A program made the position numbers and the translations under genes. From positions 372,001 to 436,000 of the forward strand of contig NZ_UHFN01000007.1 of the NCBI RefSeq assembly GCF_900459405.1: a DNA stretch of 64,000 nucleotides, in the 5' to 3' direction. The stretch comes from Streptococcus hyointestinalis. GTDB lineage: Bacteria > Bacillota > Bacilli > Lactobacillales > Streptococcaceae. This document shows positions 38,304-46,302 of this stretch, one piece after another (position 1 is the first letter of the stretch; every line of letters begins with the position of its first letter). The notes under the pieces are model-generated. The model did not search any database. It saw nothing but the letters and a program-made list of their open reading frames with translations, and was not told the origin of the DNA.

Positions 38304-39116
38304 CTATAAGAAAAGTTTTTCAAGCTCTTTTGCGACACCGTCTTCTTCGTTGGTGTAGTCCGTCTGCTTATCAGCGTATGGCAGAAGCGTCTCGCTAGCA
38401 TTTTTCATAGCGTAGCCAGTCTTTGCAAAGGCAAGCATTTCAGTGTCATTGTGCTCATCTCCAAAGGCGATAAGCTGGTCTTTGGTCATATTGAGAGCAG
38501 ACAGGAGATAGTTTAGGGCAAAGGCTTTGTTGACACCTTTAGGGGAGAATTCTAAGATATTGAGCGGTCCACCCCATGAGTCGACTTCGACATTGTAGTC
38601 AAAGTGCTTGCGCAGCTCTTTAGCCAGCTGGTACTTGTCCTCATGTCGTGTCTGCATGAGAAGGGCATTGGGGTCTCTTGTGATTTTATCCACATCCATG
38701 CGCATGTTTTCTGTGATTTTATGGACACCAAAAAGAGCGGGATTGATACTGTTTGGGTAGTTAAGGGTAATGTAAAAGTTTTTGCGGTACTCACTAGCGA
38801 TAAAGTCAGCTTGGATGGTCTCACTCATCTTGAGCGTGCCAAGGAGATATTTCTTATCCAAGGTGACGTTTTGCTCTTTACTCCATTTTTTCTCTGGCAG
38901 ATGAGTAAGAGAACCGTTAAAGCTAATCATGGGCGTGTCTAACTGCAGACGTTTGTAATGCTCAAGCGCCATGCGATAAGGACGCCCTGTTGCAATGACG
39001 ACTTTATGCCCTTGCTTGCTAATGCGGTTAATCACATCCACCGTATAATCTGAGATAGTATTGTTAGAACGTAGCAAAGTACCGTCTAAATCTAGTGCAA
39101 TCATTTTTTTAGTCAT
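38304..39116 (-). CDS. Cof-type HAD phosphatase
   Basis: This 270-residue sugar-phosphatase-like enzyme belongs to the Cof/HAD-IIB group. Motif I is IALDLDGTLLRSNN with D9 and D11, motif II is VIATGRPYRMAL, and motif IV is AFGDEHNDTEMLAFA. The large C2 cap lies between. The ATG at 39116 gives the family start TKKMIALDLDG; the frame extends upstream to 39134 without homology. It lies 6 nt from TATAAT on this strand, so its mRNA is probably leaderless. Confidence 0.9.
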   Translation of the reverse strand: MTKKMIALDLDGTLLRSNNTISDYTVDVINRISKQGHKVVIATGRPYRMALEHYKRLQLDTPMISFNGSLTHLPEKKWSKEQNVTLDKKYLLGTLKMSETIQADFIASEYRKNFYITLNYPNSINPALFGVHKITENMRMDVDKITRDPNALLMQTRHEDKYQLAKELRKHFDYNVEVDSWGGPLNILEFSPKGVNKAFALNYLLSALNMTKDQLIAFGDEHNDTEMLAFAKTGYAMKNASETLLPYADKQTDYTNEEDGVAKELEKLFL

Positions 39117-39122
39117 GTTAAG

Positions 39123-39128
39123 ATTATA
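39123..39128 (-). promoter_or_regulatory. -10 element of the Cof-type gene, leaderless arrangement
   Basis: TATAAT on the minus strand, 6 nt before the start codon at 39116. Confidence 0.6.
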
Positions 39129-39250
39129 GCACAAAAGCTTATCTTTGACTGTAAAAATCCATTTCAGTCCGATTTTGAGACAGTCTTTTTTGGGTCTTAG
39201 TCGCTTTTTTTGATATAATAAAAAACACTCACCAAAAGAAGGAGAGACTC

Positions 39251-39859
39251 ATGAAGAAAAAAATTATCCTCATTCACTTGTTTTTTGCTGTGATTTCATT
39301 AGGGATTAAATATTATCAGGTCAGCGGTCCAGATTTGGTTTGGAATATGTTTTTAGCGCTGGTGGCTTTTGATTTTGCAGCCTTGGTTTATTTTGTAAAA
39401 CAGCCGATTGTCAAGCTTTTTTTTGCACTTTTTTGGTTCTTTTTTTATCCCAATACCTTTTACATGCTAACAGACATCGTACACATGAACTTTACAAGTA
39501 CGGTCTTGTGGGAAAAGACCAGCTTGATTTTGTATATGCTCTTTGTCTCCAGTATCCTTTTTGGTGTTTTATCAGGCACTGAGAGTGTCAAGGTCATGTT
39601 CAAATCATTTAAAGTGACTTCTTATCCTTTACGTCTCGCTTTTATTTGCGCTTTATCTGTGATTTCTAGTTTTGCCATTCATATTGGACGCTACGCAAGG
39701 CTCAATAGCTGGGACATTCTCACCCGACCCAAAGTCGTTATTGATGAGTTAGCTAGCGTGTGGTCGACAGGAACAGCTGCTTACTTTGTGCTAGGCTTTA
39801 CTTTTTTACAAATCTTGACACTTGTCTTTCTAGAAGATGAAACCTTAAATAAAGCTTGA
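39251..39859 (+). CDS. DUF1361 membrane protein
   Basis: This is a 202-residue polytopic membrane protein with about six helices. The motif WFFFYPNTFYMLTDIVH is typical of DUF1361, a family without an established function. The other conserved part is HIGRYARLNSWDIL. AGAAGGAG is 8 nt before ATG. An extended -10 (TGATATAAT at 39211-39219) lies upstream. It is divergent from the Cof phosphatase. Confidence 0.85.
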   Translation: MKKKIILIHLFFAVISLGIKYYQVSGPDLVWNMFLALVAFDFAALVYFVKQPIVKLFFALFWFFFYPNTFYMLTDIVHMNFTSTVLWEKTSLILYMLFVSSILFGVLSGTESVKVMFKSFKVTSYPLRLAFICALSVISSFAIHIGRYARLNSWDILTRPKVVIDELASVWSTGTAAYFVLGFTFLQILTLVFLEDETLNKA

Positions 39860-39873
39860 AATAGAAACGTTTA

Positions 39874-39928
39874 TTTGATAATATAGAAGTATCGTTCGGT
39901 ATTTATAAGAGACGATGCTATTATCAAA
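39874..39928 (+). repeat. Inverted repeat in the leader of the purine permease
   Basis: TTTGATAATA (39874-39883) pairs with TATTATCAAA (39919-39928) and AGTATCGT (39888-39895) with ACGATGCT (39912-39919, one wobble). The left arm overlaps a likely -10 (TTGAAA, 17 bp, TAATAT at 39856-39884), so it may act as a DNA operator or as RNA from an upstream start. Confidence 0.45.
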
Positions 39929-39948
39929 AGGAGTATCCGTATATTATC

Positions 39949-41370
39949 ATGGATAAGTTTTTTAAATTAACAGAGCATGGCACTGATGTCAAAACAGAAG
40001 TGACTGCTGGTTTGACAACTTTCTTTGCAATGAGCTACATTCTCTTTGTCAATCCTGCCATGCTATCTCAAACTGGTATGCCAGCACAAGGTGTCTTTTT
40101 AGCGACTATCATTGGAGCAATCGCAGGGACCTTGATGATGGCTTTTTATGCCAACATGCCTTATGCGCAAGCGCCTGGGATGGGGCTTAACGCTTTCTTC
40201 ACCTACACGGTTTGTGGGTCGCTAGGCTATACTTGGCAAGAAGCGCTTGCTATGGTGTTCTTGTGTGGTGTCATTTCAGTCATCATTACCGTTACCAAGG
40301 TGCGCAAGATGATTATTGAGTGCATTCCTGCTTTTATGAAATCAGCCATTTCAGCTGGTATCGGTATCTTTTTAGCCTATGTTGGGATTAAAAATGCTGG
40401 TTTCTTGCAGTTTGCTATTGACCCAGGCAAGTACACGGTTCTTGGAAAAGGTGCAGACGCCGCTAAAGCCTCTATCACAGCAAATGCTTCTGCAACACCG
40501 TCTCTAGTTGCCTTCACAGAGCCATCTGTGATTGTCGCTATTATTGGTCTTGTGATTACAGCTTTCTTTGTTATCAAGAACATCAAGGGTGGGGTTATCA
40601 TCTCGATTGCCCTAACGACTGTTGTTGCGATTTTAGCAGGTGTAGTCAATCTCTCAGACATTAACTTCGCCTCAACCAATATCACAGCAGCTTTCAAGGA
40701 CTTTAAATCCATCTTTGGTGTTGCGCTTGGTCATGAGGGGCTAGGGTCGCTCTTTTCAGACGTGTCTCGTATTCCAAGTGTCTTGATGGCGATTCTTGCC
40801 TTTTCTCTGACAGATATCTTTGATACGATTGGGACACTAATCGGAACAGGGCAAAAGGTTGGTATTGTAGCACAAACAGGGGAAAACAATGAGTCTAAAG
40901 GGCTTGACCGTGCCCTCTTTTCAGACCTTGTCGGCACAACCGTTGGGGCTATTGCGGGTACGTCAAATGTGACGACTTACGTTGAGTCTGCAGCAGGGAT
41001 TGGCGCTGGTGGGCGTACAGGATTGACGGCTCTTGTTGTGGCGATTCTCTTTGCTATCTCAAGTTTCTTTAGTCCACTGCTTGCTATTGTGCCAAATGCA
41101 GCAACAGCTCCTGTTCTTATCATCGTTGGGGTTATGATGTTGTCTAATCTGAAAAACATCGAGTGGGATGATTTGAGCGTTGCGATTCCTGCATTCTTTA
41201 CCTCTATTTTCATGGGATTTGCTTACAGTATCACACACGGTATTGCTGTTGGATTCCTCTTTTACACCTTGGCAAAAATCTTTAAGGGTGAAGCAAGAGA
41301 AGTGCATGGACTTATCTGGGTTCTAGATATTCTCTTTATCCTAAACTTTGTCAGTCTTGCTTTATTATAA
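39949..41370 (+). CDS. Guanine/hypoxanthine permease, AzgA/PbuG type
   Basis: This is a 473-residue nucleobase transporter of the NCS2 superfamily with about 13 helices. Landmarks are the N-terminal FKLTEHGTDVKTEVTAGLTT, FFAMSYILFVNPAML, GMGLNAFFTYTVC, FSLTDIFDTIGTLIG and AGTSNVTTYVESAAGIGAGGRTGL. It imports purine bases such as hypoxanthine, guanine or adenine by proton coupling. AAAAGGAG is 14 nt before ATG. A terminator follows and an ISL3 structure abuts its T tract. Confidence 0.92.
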   Translation: MDKFFKLTEHGTDVKTEVTAGLTTFFAMSYILFVNPAMLSQTGMPAQGVFLATIIGAIAGTLMMAFYANMPYAQAPGMGLNAFFTYTVCGSLGYTWQEALAMVFLCGVISVIITVTKVRKMIIECIPAFMKSAISAGIGIFLAYVGIKNAGFLQFAIDPGKYTVLGKGADAAKASITANASATPSLVAFTEPSVIVAIIGLVITAFFVIKNIKGGVIISIALTTVVAILAGVVNLSDINFASTNITAAFKDFKSIFGVALGHEGLGSLFSDVSRIPSVLMAILAFSLTDIFDTIGTLIGTGQKVGIVAQTGENNESKGLDRALFSDLVGTTVGAIAGTSNVTTYVESAAGIGAGGRTGLTALVVAILFAISSFFSPLLAIVPNAATAPVLIIVGVMMLSNLKNIEWDDLSVAIPAFFTSIFMGFAYSITHGIAVGFLFYTLAKIFKGEAREVHGLIWVLDILFILNFVSLALL

Positions 41371-41377
41371 TGAGGTC

Positions 41378-41414
41378 AGAAATAGCGCTTACTTAGGTAG
41401 GTGCTATTTCTTTT
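41378..41414 (+). terminator. Terminator of the purine permease gene
   Basis: AGAAATAGC (41378-41386) pairs with GCTATTTCT (41403-41411) and the T tract reads TTTCTTTT. That tract is the 8-bp target duplicated by the ISL3 insertion. Confidence 0.85.
41407..41414. repeat. 8-bp target duplication, left copy
   Basis: TTTCTTTT directly left of the ISL3 remnant, repeated at 43218-43225. Confidence 0.85.
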
Positions 41415-41806
41415 GGCTCTTTGTCAACTGTAGTGGGTGATGAAAAGCTAAGTGCGAGAGAGAACGATTTTCGTTCTCTCTCTTTGTATGTTCAGAGTGA
41501 TGAGAATCTTGGTTCTAAAGTTCTTGAAGTTACGAAATCCAAACGCTTGTCGTTTGATGTCTTTAATAAGCTTGTTAGTGGCTTCCAGTTTGGCATTGGA
41601 ATAAGGTTGCTTCAGAGCGTTGGTAATATAAGTTTCGTGCTTTAGAAAAGTCCGAAAAACTCTTGAAAAACTTGCGTTGACAGTACCCAAATTGTCGTGA
41701 ATGAGTCCAAAGAAAGCCTTGACACGCTTCTCTTGAAAATGGAAAAGCAAAAGCTGATAAAGTTCGTAATAATAGCGGAGTTCGGGCGAAAAAGCCAAGG
41801 TTTTCT
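41415..41806 (-). mobile_element. ISL3-family remnant (one end, 392 bp)
   Basis: This has the left terminal repeat and the 3' part of a transposase gene, cut off exactly where the intact copy begins at 41807. It differs from both intact copies at several bases (for example AAGTGCGAG against ATGTGCGAG, and GCCAAGG against GCTAAGG), so it is not a fresh duplicate of the neighbour. Confidence 0.9.
41448..41806 (-). pseudogene. ISL3 transposase, C-terminal fragment
   Basis: About 119 codons match the C-terminal part of the ISL3 transposase, from QKTLAFSPELRYYYELYQLL to the end. The N-terminal zinc and helix-turn-helix domains and most of the catalytic core are missing, because the gene is cut by the adjoining intact element. 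Any start codon would come from the end of the neighbour, so it is non-functional. Confidence 0.9.
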
Positions 41807-43217
41807 GGCTCTTTGTCAACTGTAGTGGGTGATGAAAAGCTATGTGCGAGAGAGAACGATTTTCGTTCTCTCTCTTTGTATGTTCAGAGTGATGAGAATC
41901 TTGGTTCTAAAGTTCTTGAAGTTACGAAATCCAAACGCTTGTCGTTTGATGTCTTTAATAAGCTTGTTAGTGGCTTCCAGTTTGGCATTGGAATAAGGTT
42001 GCTTCAGAGCGTTGGTAATATAAGTTTCGTGCTTTAGAAAAGTCCGAAAAACTCTTGAAAAACTTGCGTTGACAGTACCCAAATTGTCGTGAATGAGTCC
42101 AAAGAAAGCCTTGACACGCTTCTCTTGAAAATGGAAAAGCAAAAGCTGGTAAAGTTCGTAATAATAGCGGAGTTCGGGCGAAAAAGCTAAGGTTTTCTGG
42201 ACAATTTCTCTAGGTGTCAGAGTCTGTCGAAAGGTTCTGGAGTAGAAAGCTTTGTCGGAGAGCTTTCTGCTGTCTTTTTGCAGGATTTTCCAGTGATTTT
42301 TCATGGCTCTATAAGGCAGAGCTTTCTTGTCAAATGCCTTCATGATGGCAATACGAGTGGTCATCATGGCTCGACTAAGGTGCTGCGCAATGTGGAAACG
42401 GTCAAGAACAATCTCAGCCTTTGGAAATAGTTTCCCAATGATAGGAATGTAGGCACCAGACATGTCAACAGTCACGATTTTGACTGCTTCTCTGGCTTGC
42501 CTGGAATACTTGTAGAAATGCTTCTTGATGGTTGTTTGCCGATTGTTTTCAAGAAGAGCAATGATTTTCTTGGTCTTAAAATCTTGCGCAATGAAAGCTA
42601 GTTTCCCCTTGTTTCTTGCGAATTCATCCCAGCTCAAGACCTCTGGTAAAGTCTCAAAGTTGTCCTTAAAAGTGAAAGCGTTCAGCTGCCTCTGGACGGT
42701 AGAAACAGAGACGTGGAGGCGTCTTGCGATGTCTGTATTGGTCTGTTTCTCGATGAGAAGCTGCGTGATTTTCGCCCAGACAGGCTGTGAGATTTGGCAA
42801 TGTTTCTTGACCAGGCTAGTTTTGGCGACAGAAACCCTACGGCACGCTTTACACTGAAAGCGCCGCTTTCTGAGTTTTAGGACAGTTGCCATGCCTTGGA
42901 CGTCTAAGATTGGGATGGTGGCAGGTCTTTGAAAATCGTATTTGATCATCTTTCCTTGACAATGAGGACAGGCTGGAGCGGGATAATCCAGCTCGGCTCT
43001 TATCTCGATGTGAGTCTGATGTTTGAGAACAATTGATATTTTGATGTTTAAGTCTTTGATTCCAATGAGTTTTGTGCTATTCTTAATATGTTCCATAAGT
43101 ACCTCCTAATGATGGTTTAGTCGCTTTTCATTATAAGTCTTATGGGACTTTTTTCATACAGATAAAAAGCCCTATAACCTCTGAGGTGGCGTTACCCACT
43201 ACAGATATTATAGAGCC
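41807..43217 (-). mobile_element. ISL3-family insertion sequence, copy 2
   Basis: A full 1411-bp element in the same orientation as copy 1. No 8-bp duplication surrounds it: the left neighbour (41799-41806) is remnant sequence and the right neighbour is TTTCTTTT. The duplication lies instead at the outer ends of remnant plus full copy. Confidence 0.93.
41840..43096 (-). CDS. ISL3-family transposase (copy 2)
   Basis: This intact 418-residue transposase is nearly identical to that at 8811-10067, with the same zinc-finger, helix-turn-helix and DDE motifs. The small differences (DKKALPYRAM, WKI) lie around residues 250-265. AGGAGG stands before the ATG at 43096. Intact frames and near identity suggest recent activity in this genome. 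Confidence 0.93.
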   Translation of the reverse strand: MEHIKNSTKLIGIKDLNIKISIVLKHQTHIEIRAELDYPAPACPHCQGKMIKYDFQRPATIPILDVQGMATVLKLRKRRFQCKACRRVSVAKTSLVKKHCQISQPVWAKITQLLIEKQTNTDIARRLHVSVSTVQRQLNAFTFKDNFETLPEVLSWDEFARNKGKLAFIAQDFKTKKIIALLENNRQTTIKKHFYKYSRQAREAVKIVTVDMSGAYIPIIGKLFPKAEIVLDRFHIAQHLSRAMMTTRIAIMKAFDKKALPYRAMKNHWKILQKDSRKLSDKAFYSRTFRQTLTPREIVQKTLAFSPELRYYYELYQLLLFHFQEKRVKAFFGLIHDNLGTVNASFSRVFRTFLKHETYITNALKQPYSNAKLEATNKLIKDIKRQAFGFRNFKNFRTKILITLNIQRERTKIVLSRT

Positions 43218-43225
43218 TTTCTTTT
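43218..43225. repeat. 8-bp target duplication, right copy
   Basis: TTTCTTTT directly right of the ISL3 structure, identical to 41407-41414. Confidence 0.85.
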
Positions 43226-43248
43226 TGACTTTTCTCTCAATTTTAATT

Positions 43249-43276
43249 TGGAAGTCTCTTTAAATTTTGGTATAAT
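43249..43276 (+). promoter_or_regulatory. tsaE: Promoter of tsaE, leaderless arrangement
   Basis: TTGGAA (43249-43254), 16-bp spacer, TATAAT (43271-43276). ATG follows after 6 nt. The promoter lies 31 bp outside the ISL3 end, so it belongs to the host. Confidence 0.7.
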
Positions 43277-43282
43277 GATGTC

Positions 43283-43729
43283 ATGTTGTATAGTCATAAT
43301 GAAACAGAGCTTGAGGCTTATGGCGAAGCTTTCGCTAAAAGTCTGCAGGCTGGTGATATTATCGTTTTGACAGGTGATTTAGGAGCTGGAAAGACCACGC
43401 TAACAAAAGGCATAGCTAGAGGGCTAGGTATTAGGCAGATGGTGAAAAGCCCAACTTATACCATTGTTCGTGAGTATGAGGGCAGACTTCCGCTCTATCA
43501 CTTGGATGTTTACCGTATCGGTGATGATCCAGACTCGATTGATCTTGATACCTTTTTGTATGGAGAGGGTGTCACTGTTATCGAGTGGGGTGAGCTGTTA
43601 GATGATGCGCTTTTAGGCGATTATTTAGAAATTATCCTTGAGCGTAAAGACGATGGACGTACGCTTAGATTTAAAGCGCACGGCGAGCGTTCTCAAGCGA
43701 TTATAGACGATATCCATGAAAGAAGCTAA
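43283..43729 (+). CDS. tsaE: tRNA threonylcarbamoyladenosine biosynthesis ATPase TsaE
   Basis: TsaE is the ATPase needed with TsaB and TsaD to make t6A37 on tRNAs reading ANN codons. It has 148 residues with Walker A GDLGAGKTTL (31-40), SPTYTIVREYEG and the Walker-B-like HLDVYRIGD. VIEWGELL is also typical. No Shine-Dalgarno is seen; a TATAAT lies 6 nt before the ATG. The end overlaps the next gene by 14 bp. Confidence 0.94.
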   Translation: MLYSHNETELEAYGEAFAKSLQAGDIIVLTGDLGAGKTTLTKGIARGLGIRQMVKSPTYTIVREYEGRLPLYHLDVYRIGDDPDSIDLDTFLYGEGVTVIEWGELLDDALLGDYLEIILERKDDGRTLRFKAHGERSQAIIDDIHERS

Positions 43730-44243
43730 AGAAGTTATTGTAAAAGTGGCTGAGCCAGGTGATGCTGATGCACTTGTTAAATTGCTAGAGTGCGTGCGAC
43801 TTGAGTCCGACTTTATCACAGAAGATAGTCAAGAACAGCTGACTAAGAGTGAGATGGAAACATTTATCAGCTCAAGTCAGCTTCACGACAATTGTTTGTG
43901 TCTACTAGTAATGTTAGATGATGAAGCGATAGCAGTGCTCAATGTCGCAGGAAAGCAAGACTATAGCGTCAGCCATATCGGAGATATTTTCCTAGCGGTG
44001 AAAAAGTCCTACTGGGGTTGTGGTCTAGGGCAGCTGCTTTTAGCAGAAGCGATTGACTGGGCAGAACACAGTGGTGTGATAAGGCGCTTAGAGTTGACCG
44101 TGCAAAAGCGTAATCAAGCTGCGCTTCACATCTACCAAAAGCATGGTTTTTTGCTAGAAGGTATCAAAAAACGAGGGGCAAGAGCCCAGACAGGTGACTT
44201 TTTAGACGTCTGTATGATGAGTAAAATGATCGAAGGTAACTAA
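43716..44243 (+). CDS. GNAT-family N-acetyltransferase
   Basis: This is a 175-residue acetyltransferase. The acetyl-CoA loop is KKSYWGCGLGQLLLAEAI (about 89-106) after GDIFLAV, and the C-terminal AALHIYQKHGFLLEG is standard. The substrate is unknown. It overlaps tsaE by 14 bp and stands 10 nt before lytR; the same three-gene order is common in streptococci, which links it loosely to envelope or translation upkeep. Confidence 0.88.
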   Translation: MKEAKEVIVKVAEPGDADALVKLLECVRLESDFITEDSQEQLTKSEMETFISSSQLHDNCLCLLVMLDDEAIAVLNVAGKQDYSVSHIGDIFLAVKKSYWGCGLGQLLLAEAIDWAEHSGVIRRLELTVQKRNQAALHIYQKHGFLLEGIKKRGARAQTGDFLDVCMMSKMIEGN

Positions 44244-44253
44244 AGAAACGAAG

Positions 44254-45474
44254 ATGAGTATCGGAAAGAAGATTTTAATAATGCTTGTCACGATTTTTGT
44301 GACGACGGTGATTGCTATTGGGGCTTATGCCACCTCTGCTTACTTTTTCTCAGCTAATGAGTTTTCAAAAACCTTTAAGAACTACAAAAATATCAAGTCT
44401 GACAATACGACCATTAAGGAGAATAAACCCATTTCGATTCTCCTTATGGGGGTGGATACAGGGACTTATAACCGTACGGACACTTGGTCGGGAAATAGTG
44501 ATACCATGATTGTTGTCACCATCAATCCTAAAACCAAAAAGACGACTATGACCAGTCTTGAGCGTGATATTTATGTCAATCTGACTGGACCAGAAGACAA
44601 TGACATGAACGGTGTTGCTGCAAAACTCAACGCTGCTTACGCTTCTGGTGGTGCTGAGATGGCACTGATGACGGTCAATAAACTTCTCAACATGAATATT
44701 GACTACTACATGCAGATGAACATGCAAGGGCTCGTTGACTTGGTCGATGCCGTCGGTGGTATCACCGTAACCAATAACTTTGATTTCCCAATCTCTATTG
44801 CTGAAAATGAGCCCGATTACACGGCGACAGTAGAGCCTGGAACTCATAAAATCAATGGTGACCAAGCCCTTGTCTATGCTCGTATGCGCTACGATGATCC
44901 AGAGGGTGACTATGGACGTCAGAAACGTCAGCGTGAGGTTATCCAAAAAGTGATGAAGAAGATTTTGTCACTTGATAGTGTGGCTTCCTATCGTAAGATT
45001 TTGTCAGCGGTCAGCAAGAACATGCAAACTAATATCGAGATTAACTCTAGCACCATTCCAAGTCTCTTAGGCTATTCGGACGCTCTCTCAAACATCAAGT
45101 CTTACCAGCTAAAAGGTGACGGTCAAGAGATTAACGGTGTGTCTTATCAGATTGTAAGTAATGACCATCTGCTCAAGATCCAAAATACCATCAAAAAAGC
45201 ACTTGGTAAGAAAACATCCAAGACTCTTACCACAACGGCTATCACTTATGAAGATTACTATGGTCTGTCATCGTCAGGTGATAGCACGGATTATAACCAA
45301 TCCTATGGTTCTTACTCAGGTTATGATACAGGTGGAGGTGCTTCGATCTATAATAACTACAGTAGTCAAAACACCTACGGTACCTATTCAGATACAGGAA
45401 CGGCAAGTAGTGCTTACTCTGGTCAGATCTATGACACCGGCACACAAAACTCTTACTACAATTATGGACAGTAA
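44254..45474 (+). CDS. lytR: LytR-CpsA-Psr family cell-wall ligase
   Basis: LCP enzymes move glycopolymers from lipid carrier to peptidoglycan on the outer face. An N-terminal anchor helix (about residues 7-31) precedes the LCP domain (about 58-255), which shows LLMGVDTG, DTMIVVTINP, TTMTSLERDIYV and the arginine-rich YARMRYDDPEGDYGRQKRQRE. From about residue 330 the protein ends in a low-complexity Tyr/Ser/Gly/Thr-rich tail of some 75 residues, outside the enzyme domain. The ribosome site is weak. It ends at a perfect palindromic terminator. Confidence 0.92.
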   Translation: MSIGKKILIMLVTIFVTTVIAIGAYATSAYFFSANEFSKTFKNYKNIKSDNTTIKENKPISILLMGVDTGTYNRTDTWSGNSDTMIVVTINPKTKKTTMTSLERDIYVNLTGPEDNDMNGVAAKLNAAYASGGAEMALMTVNKLLNMNIDYYMQMNMQGLVDLVDAVGGITVTNNFDFPISIAENEPDYTATVEPGTHKINGDQALVYARMRYDDPEGDYGRQKRQREVIQKVMKKILSLDSVASYRKILSAVSKNMQTNIEINSSTIPSLLGYSDALSNIKSYQLKGDGQEINGVSYQIVSNDHLLKIQNTIKKALGKKTSKTLTTTAITYEDYYGLSSSGDSTDYNQSYGSYSGYDTGGGASIYNNYSSQNTYGTYSDTGTASSAYSGQIYDTGTQNSYYNYGQ

Positions 45475-45504
45475 AAAAACTCTGAGGAATTCCTCAGAGT
45501 TTTT
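45475..45504. terminator. Bidirectional terminator between lytR and the 45509 gene
   Basis: AAAAACTCTGAGGAA and TTCCTCAGAGTTTTT are perfect 15-bp arms meeting at the centre. Confidence 0.92.
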
Positions 45505-45508
45505 CTTG

Positions 45509-45814
45509 TTATTGAGTGAGTTCTTTGATATGCTCAAGTCTTGTGTTGATTTCTGTTAATCTTGGTGCGGTTTCTTGCTGAAAAAGACGCCATTTTTCTT
45601 TGCTCTCTTGGCTCAGCTGTTTGATGAGCTCTGTTTGGTCTTGGATGATTTGGATGTTTTTTTGGATATTATCCATAGAAGCGGCTGCTGTTGTTATCTC
45701 ATCTTTACCAAATTGGAGCAGTGCTCGGATACGGTAGCGGTTTTTGTAAGTCAGATAAGTCGCAAGACCAGCCGTTGCGACGAGTCCTAAGGTGATGGCT
45801 TGACGTTTTTTCAT
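45509..45814 (-). CDS. Small membrane-anchored coiled-coil protein
   Basis: This is a 101-residue protein of no family I can name. An N-terminal helix (residues 5-22, rich in Ala, Gly and Leu) anchors it. The rest is a long charged helix, likely a coiled coil (MDNIQKNIQIIQDQTELIKQL to the end). AAAGGAG stands before the ATG. Its start overlaps the stop codon of the HIT gene by 4 bp, so the two form an operon. Confidence 0.8.
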   Translation of the reverse strand: MKKRQAITLGLVATAGLATYLTYKNRYRIRALLQFGKDEITTAAASMDNIQKNIQIIQDQTELIKQLSQESKEKWRLFQQETAPRLTEINTRLEHIKELTQ

Positions 45815-46230
45815 GCGCTTATCTCCTTTTTGATGGTTTCAGCGAGCTTAGCTAGTGCTTCAAAGTCAGGCTCATGCTCTGTGTAGGAAATAGCGAGTCC
45901 ATCCTTGTCACCGTAGCGTGGGACAAGATGGATATGAGCGTGAAAGACTGTCTGCCCTGCAATTTCTTCGTTGTTAGCGATGATGTTCATGCCAGAAGCG
46001 CCAGTTGCTTTTTTAAGGGCACGAGCAATCTTAGGAACACGTGAAAAGACAGTACTTGCAGCGTCTTCGTCCATCTCAAGGACATTTCGCACATGCTGCT
46101 TTGGAATGACCAGTGTATGCCCTTTGGTGGCTTGAGAAATATCTAAAAAGGCTAAAACCTCATCGTCCTCGTATACTTTAGAAGAAGGAATGTCTCCAGA
46201 GACAATACGACAAAAAATACAATTATCCAT
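45811..46230 (-). CDS. hit: HIT-family nucleotide hydrolase
   Basis: This is a 139-residue histidine-triad protein of the Hint type, which hydrolyses purine nucleotide phosphoramidates or adenylates. The N-terminus has CIFCRIVSGDIPSSKVYED, and the triad is HAHIHLVPR near residues 97-105. GHTLVIPKQH is conserved. AAAGGGTAC precedes the ATG. It is divergent from ecsA across a short palindromic region. Confidence 0.92.
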   Translation of the reverse strand: MDNCIFCRIVSGDIPSSKVYEDDEVLAFLDISQATKGHTLVIPKQHVRNVLEMDEDAASTVFSRVPKIARALKKATGASGMNIIANNEEIAGQTVFHAHIHLVPRYGDKDGLAISYTEHEPDFEALAKLAETIKKEISA

Positions 46231-46257
46231 AAAAGTACCCTTTCTATCCGTCTTTTT

Positions 46258-46283
46258 GTTATAATACTTACTATAAGTATAAC
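46258..46283. promoter_or_regulatory. Palindromic divergent promoter between hit and ecsA
   Basis: GTTATAATACTTA (46258-46270) and TATAAGTATAAC (46272-46283) form an inverted repeat with one extra base. It holds TATAAT (46260-46265) for ecsA and TATACT on the minus strand (46282-46277) for hit. Confidence 0.55.
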
Positions 46284-46302
46284 AAAGTTAGAGAGAAATC
46301 GC

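Noticed and set aside
39862..39948. Purine riboswitch before the purine permease
   Set aside because: The conserved loop sequences of the purine aptamer are absent; only an inverted repeat is seen.
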